DNA of 16,269 nucleotides from an uncultured Fretibacterium sp. (GTDB lineage Bacteria; Synergistota; Synergistia; Synergistales; Aminobacteriaceae): the NCBI GenBank assembly GCA_937915835.1, contig CALGHA010000141.1:1-16269 (forward strand). Direction: 5' to 3'. The position numbers and the translations under genes were made by a program. Positions 12,472 through 16,269 of this stretch are shown here, in pieces (within the stretch, counting starts at the first letter, position 1; every line of letters starts with the position of its first letter). The notes under the pieces are model-generated. The model was given only the letters and a program-made list of their open reading frames with translations. It searched no databases and was not told where the DNA came from.

Positions 12472-14559
12472 TTACTCGTCAGCTTTGCACTTAACGTTAT
12501 AATTCCAGGTATTTTGGTCATAAGGCATTCCCGACGCTACGATTGAGAGAATATGATTGCCCCTGTTCATGTTCTCGGCTTCAGTTTTAGGTCTGTAAGC
12601 ATACTGATAATCCGGCTTATCCGTGAGAGGAATTGCCGCTCTGAATGAATACTTGCCTTCTCCTTCTGCTTTAATCTCGGCATCGTAAGGAGTAATCACA
12701 GGTGCTTTGTTCCCTTCCTGAAGAGTTCCGCGATCAAGATAAAGTTTCACAGTTCCTTTACCGTCAGCAAATGCCGCGTCCTTCGTAGTAATTACTCCCA
12801 TAACAACGGCATCTTTTGTCTTGTCGAACTCGTCAGGCATTGTGAGCTTTTCACCCTCAGCAAGATTATATTCTGAACCTTCGGCAAAAAGTTTCACGTC
12901 AGCAATATTAATCTCTTCAGTGTTGTAAGTCACAAGTTCCGCAGGAGTATCAACGAGGCTGATTTTTACGTTCTCGAGTGTGAAATTCTTGACGTTCTCA
13001 AGGTTAATCGCGTTCTGAACTCCGTAAACCGTAACATCTTTTACATGAATATCCGTCATCGGCGCGCGTTCGTATGCCTTCCACTCGATTGCGTTTTTCG
13101 CGTTGACTGAGCTTGTCGGACTTCCGGCCGTAATATTCGACATGAAAACGTTTCTTAATTGCGGAGTATATGGCCCTAAATCTCCTTCTTTGTCCTGAGC
13201 TGAGCCGAGAGTGTATTGCGTCTCACCGAACATTAAAGCATTCGAGCATTTTGCTACGGTGTTATCCCTGAAGTAAATATTTTCGATTAAGCCGCCCCTG
13301 TATGAATTAGTCTTGAAACGTAAAACCTGCTGTAAATTCTCGCTGTCAAAATGGTTATCATGCGCGAAAACGTCATGAATTCCGCCCGTGCATTCCGAGC
13401 CGCAAGTAACTCCGCCGTGTCCGTCAGCAAATACACAATTCCTGATGATGATATAGCCGCAAGATTCTCCGCCGATTTTGCCGCGATTATAACCGTCTCT
13501 GTTCTTGCCGGATTTAATAGCTATGCAGTCGTCGCCGGTGCTGAATGAGCAGTTTTCGATTACGACAAAGTTTGTTGACTCAGGGTTTACGCCGTCATTG
13601 TTGCTTCCGTGTGAATCAATTACCAGACCGCGAACGAGAACATTTTTGCAGCGTAACGGGTGAACTTCCCACATCGGAGAATTGATAATCTTCACGCCCT
13701 CAAGCAAAACATTTTCGCAAGCATAAGGCTCAATCGTGCAAGGTCTTAACAGTGAACGTAACGGCGTAATATCTTCAGGAGTTTCGACATATTCTACTTC
13801 TTCGATATTATCCCAGTTGATTAACATTGTCGGGATTTTCTCAGGAAGAGGAGTTGTGCCGTCAGTTAAAAGCCTCAACGTTACGGGAACAGCTTTATCG
13901 CTCCATTGTTTAACGAGAACATCAACAACTTCCGCTTGATTAGGAAATCCGAAACTTCCTCGCTTCCAAGCCTGCCAGTTGTAAGGGTCAGCCTGAGGGT
14001 TAAGAGTGCCTTTTCCGGTTAATGCGATATTCTTAGCGTGGAAAGCATAAATCGGTGAAGCGTAATTGTAAGTGTCGTTGCCCTCAAAACTCGTCAATAC
14101 CATCGGATAATATTTATTCGAGATGTTACGGACAAATCTTAACTCCGTGCCTTCTTCGAGATAAAGATTAACGTTGCTCTTCAGCTGAATTGCTCCGGTG
14201 TAATAAATTGTGGTTCCCTCTTTTTCCGTCGCTGGAACTACAACCCTTCCTCCTCCGGCTTTGTTAGCGTCGTCAATTGCTGCCTGGATTGCCGGCGTGT
14301 AATCCTTCACCGTCTGAGTTTGCTTGAGTGCTCCGTCCTGGCCGTCAGAAACGTAAAACTCTTCTTCCATGTCGACAACCAGAGCCGAATACTTTTCATC
14401 GGTAATCTTGAAGTCAACATCAGGAAAACTCGGAACATTGGCCTTGACAGTCTCATCAATGAGCTTGTAAGTCTCATCATTCCAGAAATCCCCCGAAGCA
14501 AAAGCCGACGAAGCTAAAGCGAAAATTACGAGAAAAGCGCACAAAAATTTTCTCTTCAT
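12472..14559 (-). CDS. exported polygalacturonase, glycoside hydrolase family 28
   Basis: A 695-residue protein with a signal peptide (cleavage near SSAFA, residue 21). It would hydrolyse the alpha-1,4 links of polygalacturonate in the periplasm or outside the cell. A right-handed beta-helix spans roughly residues 85-560. All GH28 active-site motifs are present: NNDG at 320-323 (catalytic Asp), GDD at 342-344 (catalytic Asp pair), GHG at 380-382, and RFK at 414-416 (the RIK substrate-binding motif with Phe). TIYYTGAIQLKSNVNLYLEE at 117-136 is also typical. The gene is longer than most polygalacturonases. Residues about 205-275 form an insertion, and about 577-695 form an extra C-terminal region I do not recognise. 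Such large bacterial members are often exo-acting, but this is inference. AGGAGGG lies eight bases before the ATG. The gene has its own promoter and terminator. Confidence 0.93.
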   Translation of the reverse strand: MKRKFLCAFLVIFALASSAFASGDFWNDETYKLIDETVKANVPSFPDVDFKITDEKYSALVVDMEEEFYVSDGQDGALKQTQTVKDYTPAIQAAIDDANKAGGGRVVVPATEKEGTTIYYTGAIQLKSNVNLYLEEGTELRFVRNISNKYYPMVLTSFEGNDTYNYASPIYAFHAKNIALTGKGTLNPQADPYNWQAWKRGSFGFPNQAEVVDVLVKQWSDKAVPVTLRLLTDGTTPLPEKIPTMLINWDNIEEVEYVETPEDITPLRSLLRPCTIEPYACENVLLEGVKIINSPMWEVHPLRCKNVLVRGLVIDSHGSNNDGVNPESTNFVVIENCSFSTGDDCIAIKSGKNRDGYNRGKIGGESCGYIIIRNCVFADGHGGVTCGSECTGGIHDVFAHDNHFDSENLQQVLRFKTNSYRGGLIENIYFRDNTVAKCSNALMFGETQYTLGSAQDKEGDLGPYTPQLRNVFMSNITAGSPTSSVNAKNAIEWKAYERAPMTDIHVKDVTVYGVQNAINLENVKNFTLENVKISLVDTPAELVTYNTEEINIADVKLFAEGSEYNLAEGEKLTMPDEFDKTKDAVVMGVITTKDAAFADGKGTVKLYLDRGTLQEGNKAPVITPYDAEIKAEGEGKYSFRAAIPLTDKPDYQYAYRPKTEAENMNRGNHILSIVASGMPYDQNTWNYNVKCKADE

Positions 14560-14601
14560 GAATAAATCCCTCCTGAAATTTTTTTATTATGGAATGAGCG
14601 A

Positions 14602-14620
14602 ATTATATATTAAAAGTGTT
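14602..14620 (-). promoter_or_regulatory. promoter region and possible operator of the polygalacturonase gene
   Basis: On the minus strand a perfect TATAAT lies at 14607-14602, but no good -35 box is found 16-18 bases upstream, which suggests activator dependence. AAGTGTT (plus-strand sense) at 14614-14620 recurs in the uxaB promoter. The bases downstream of the -10 box are also similar in both: GGAATGAGCGAATTATAT here, GGATGAATGAATTATAT there. Confidence 0.45.
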
Positions 14621-14661
14621 AACGAAAACATGAGAGATTACACAGAAAATTTTCGCTATCA

Positions 14662-16020
14662 TTAATTTTTCAGGCTATGAATTGGTGCCGGAATTCTTCC
14701 TCCTCGTGCAATAAACTTCTCGCTTCCTGCGCTGTTCACTCTCATAACCGGAGCACTTCCCAGCAATCCTCCGAACTCGACATTATCACCGACACTTTTA
14801 CCTGGAGCCGGAATAATTCGCACGGCTGTAGTCTTAGAGTTGATTACGCCTATTGCCGCCTCGTCAGCGATTATTGCAGAGATTGTTGATGCGCTTGTGT
14901 CTCCTGGAACAGCTATCATGTCAAGTCCAACCGAACATACACACGTCATAGCTTCGAGCTTCTCAATGTTCAACGCTCCGGATTTCACTGCCGCAATCAT
15001 GCCTTCGTCTTCGCTCACCGGGATAAACGCTCCGGATAATCCGCCGACATGTCCAGAAGCCATTACGCCGCCCTTTTTCACAGCATCGTTGAGCAAAGCT
15101 AAAGCCGCAGTTGTCCCGTGAGTTCCGCAAATTTCAAGCCCCATTTCCTCAAGAATACGCGCGACGCTGTCACCTTGTGCCGGAGTTGGAGCTAATGACA
15201 AATCGACGACACCGAACGGAATATTTAATCTTTCAGAGGCCGCATTAGCAACGAGTTGACCCATTCGTGTAATTCTGAAGGCTGTACGTTTCACAGTCTC
15301 AGCAACAACATCAAAGCTCTCACCTTTTACATCTTGAAGCGCTCGCCAGACAACGCCAGGCCCGGAAACTCCAACGTTGATTACGCATTCAGGCTCTCCG
15401 GCTCCGTGAAATGCTCCAGCCATAAAAGGGTTATCTTCTACGGCGTTCGCGAAGATTACGAGTTTTGCACAGCCTAAGCCGTCCTGTTCAGCCGTAAGTT
15501 CTGCGGTTTGCTTGATGACTTCTCCCATTAATTTAACCGCGTCCATGTTGATACCGGCTTTTGTTGTCGCAACGTTGACGCTTGAGCAGACTAATTCAGT
15601 TTCAGCTAAAGTCTCAGGGATTGAAGCGATTAATTTTTTGTCGGAAGTCGTGAAGCCCTTATGAACTAGAGCCGAGAAGCCCCCGATGAAATTAACTCCG
15701 CAAGTTTTCGCCGCATTGTTCATAGCCCGGCCAATTTGCACATAATCTTCACTCTCACACGCCGCCGCAACCAGAGCAATCGGAGTTACAGAAATTCTCT
15801 TATTAATGATAGGAATTCCGTATTCACGTTCAATCTGTTCGCCAGTCTCGACGAGTTTATCGGCTTTCGTGCAAATCTTATCGTAAATTTTTCTCGCGCA
15901 CGTCTTAACGTCCGAACTCGCGCAGTCGTAAAGTGAAATCCCAAGCGTGATTGTCCTGATGTCTAAATGCTGATGGTCTATCATGTTGACCGTCTGCATA
16001 ATATCCGAAATGTTTAGCAT
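14662..16020 (-). CDS. PFL family protein (UPF0210/DUF711), partner of an ACT-domain protein
   Basis: A 452-residue cytoplasmic protein of the UPF0210 (PFL, DUF711) family, whose biochemical role is not established. Its length is normal for the family. Seen: IRTITLGISLYDCA at 21-34, GVNFIGGFSALVHKG at 108-122, ANAVEDNPFMAGAFHGAGEP at 191-210, VSGPGVVWRAL at 218-228, and a glycine-rich C-terminal half with CGTHGTTAALALL and GHVGGLSGAF. The fold of this family resembles glycyl-radical enzymes, but no radical glycine motif is evident. It starts three bases after the stop of the ACT-domain gene and uses AGGG in the end of that gene, so the two are translationally linked. This ACT/PFL pairing is conserved in many bacteria. 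A regulatory or amino-acid-related role is inferred from the ACT partner. No link to pectin genes is visible. Confidence 0.9.
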   Translation of the reverse strand: MLNISDIMQTVNMIDHQHLDIRTITLGISLYDCASSDVKTCARKIYDKICTKADKLVETGEQIEREYGIPIINKRISVTPIALVAAACESEDYVQIGRAMNNAAKTCGVNFIGGFSALVHKGFTTSDKKLIASIPETLAETELVCSSVNVATTKAGINMDAVKLMGEVIKQTAELTAEQDGLGCAKLVIFANAVEDNPFMAGAFHGAGEPECVINVGVSGPGVVWRALQDVKGESFDVVAETVKRTAFRITRMGQLVANAASERLNIPFGVVDLSLAPTPAQGDSVARILEEMGLEICGTHGTTAALALLNDAVKKGGVMASGHVGGLSGAFIPVSEDEGMIAAVKSGALNIEKLEAMTCVCSVGLDMIAVPGDTSASTISAIIADEAAIGVINSKTTAVRIIPAPGKSVGDNVEFGGLLGSAPVMRVNSAGSEKFIARGGRIPAPIHSLKN

Positions 16021-16023
16021 GAT

Positions 16024-16269
16024 TTATACCCTATGCATAGCGTCAAAAATATCTGCCCGCTGAATATGAATGTTGAGCTGTTCATTTTCTCCGCGCTGAA
16101 TTAAGGCCGAACGGATTTCGTCAAAACTGTGTGAAGAAGTCGAAGTGTCAACGAGTAAAGTCATCGTGAAAATTCCTTCCATAACTGTCTGGCTTATGTC
16201 GAGAATGTTTACGCCCATATTAGCAAGAAGTGAACAGACATTAGCGATAATTCCTACTCGGTCTGAAGC
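16024..16269 (-). CDS. ACT domain-containing protein (UPF0237), N-terminus cut by window edge
   Basis: The frame is open to the window edge and gives the last 81 residues of a protein usually about 90 long, so only some eight N-terminal residues are missing. Seen: DRVGIIANVCSLLANMGVNI, the ligand-side helix of an ACT domain with its conserved glycine. Then come DISQTVMEGIFTMTLLVD and the typical ending ADIFDAMHRV. The ATG at 16218 is internal to the domain and is not the start. ACT domains bind amino acids or other small ligands and often act as sensors. This subgroup is regularly encoded just before a PFL/UPF0210 gene, as here (three-base gap). Confidence 0.92.
   Translation of the reverse strand, partial: ASDRVGIIANVCSLLANMGVNILDISQTVMEGIFTMTLLVDTSTSSHSFDEIRSALIQRGENEQLNIHIQRADIFDAMHRV

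Overview
The window looks like a chromosomal segment of a Gram-negative, probably anaerobic and host-associated bacterium. Five predicted products (serpin, polygalacturonase, two small unknown proteins, TRAP systems) imply an envelope with exported proteins. Sodium- or ion-coupled secondary transporters dominate: two TRAP membrane pairs, one AGCS and one SSS carrier. That habit, together with the moderately AT-rich bases and the gene style, would fit a gut or rumen member of the Synergistota. This assignment is an inference from style only, since no marker gene is present. There are no RNA genes, insertion sequences, integrases or CRISPR arrays.

Layout. The left 2.1 kb runs on the plus strand. 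It holds the C-terminal end of a Cu(I)-type P-type ATPase (1-468), a small exported protein of unknown function (527-937), a roughly 230-base leader-like region, and a class I SAM-dependent methyltransferase (1171-2088). The leader-like region carries six perfect copies of a heptamer, a possible 21-residue leader ORF and an intrinsic-terminator-like hairpin. A bidirectional terminator at 2101-2135 separates this block from the rest. Everything from 2134 to 16269 is on the minus strand. In transcription order (right to left) it is: ACT-domain protein (partial) and its PFL/UPF0210 partner; exported GH28 polygalacturonase; SSS-family symporter; AGCS amino-acid:cation symporter; a small exported unknown protein; two tandem TRAP DctQ-DctM pairs; tagaturonate reductase UxaB; and an exported serpin.

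How it fits together. The recognisable theme is pectin and galacturonate use. GH28 would release galacturonate outside the cytoplasm, one or both TRAP systems could import uronates, and UxaB performs the tagaturonate-to-altronate step of the isomerase pathway. UxaC, UxaA, KdgK and KdgA are not in the window, and neither is a TRAP solute-binding protein (DctP), so the locus is incomplete here. The promoters of the GH28 gene and of uxaB look alike around the -10 box and share an AAGTGTT element upstream, suggesting a common regulator. Intrinsic terminators follow GH28, the AGCS gene and the second DctM gene, so the minus-strand block is several transcription units and not one operon. The GH28 terminator lies directly against the ribosome-binding site of the SSS gene, which suggests partial read-through.

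No clearly new multi-gene system is visible. The most unusual items are the heptamer-repeat leader before the methyltransferase, the doubled TRAP membrane modules without a binding protein, the serpin beside a pectin-catabolism gene, and a perfect inverted repeat that could mask the ribosome-binding site of the first TRAP gene.
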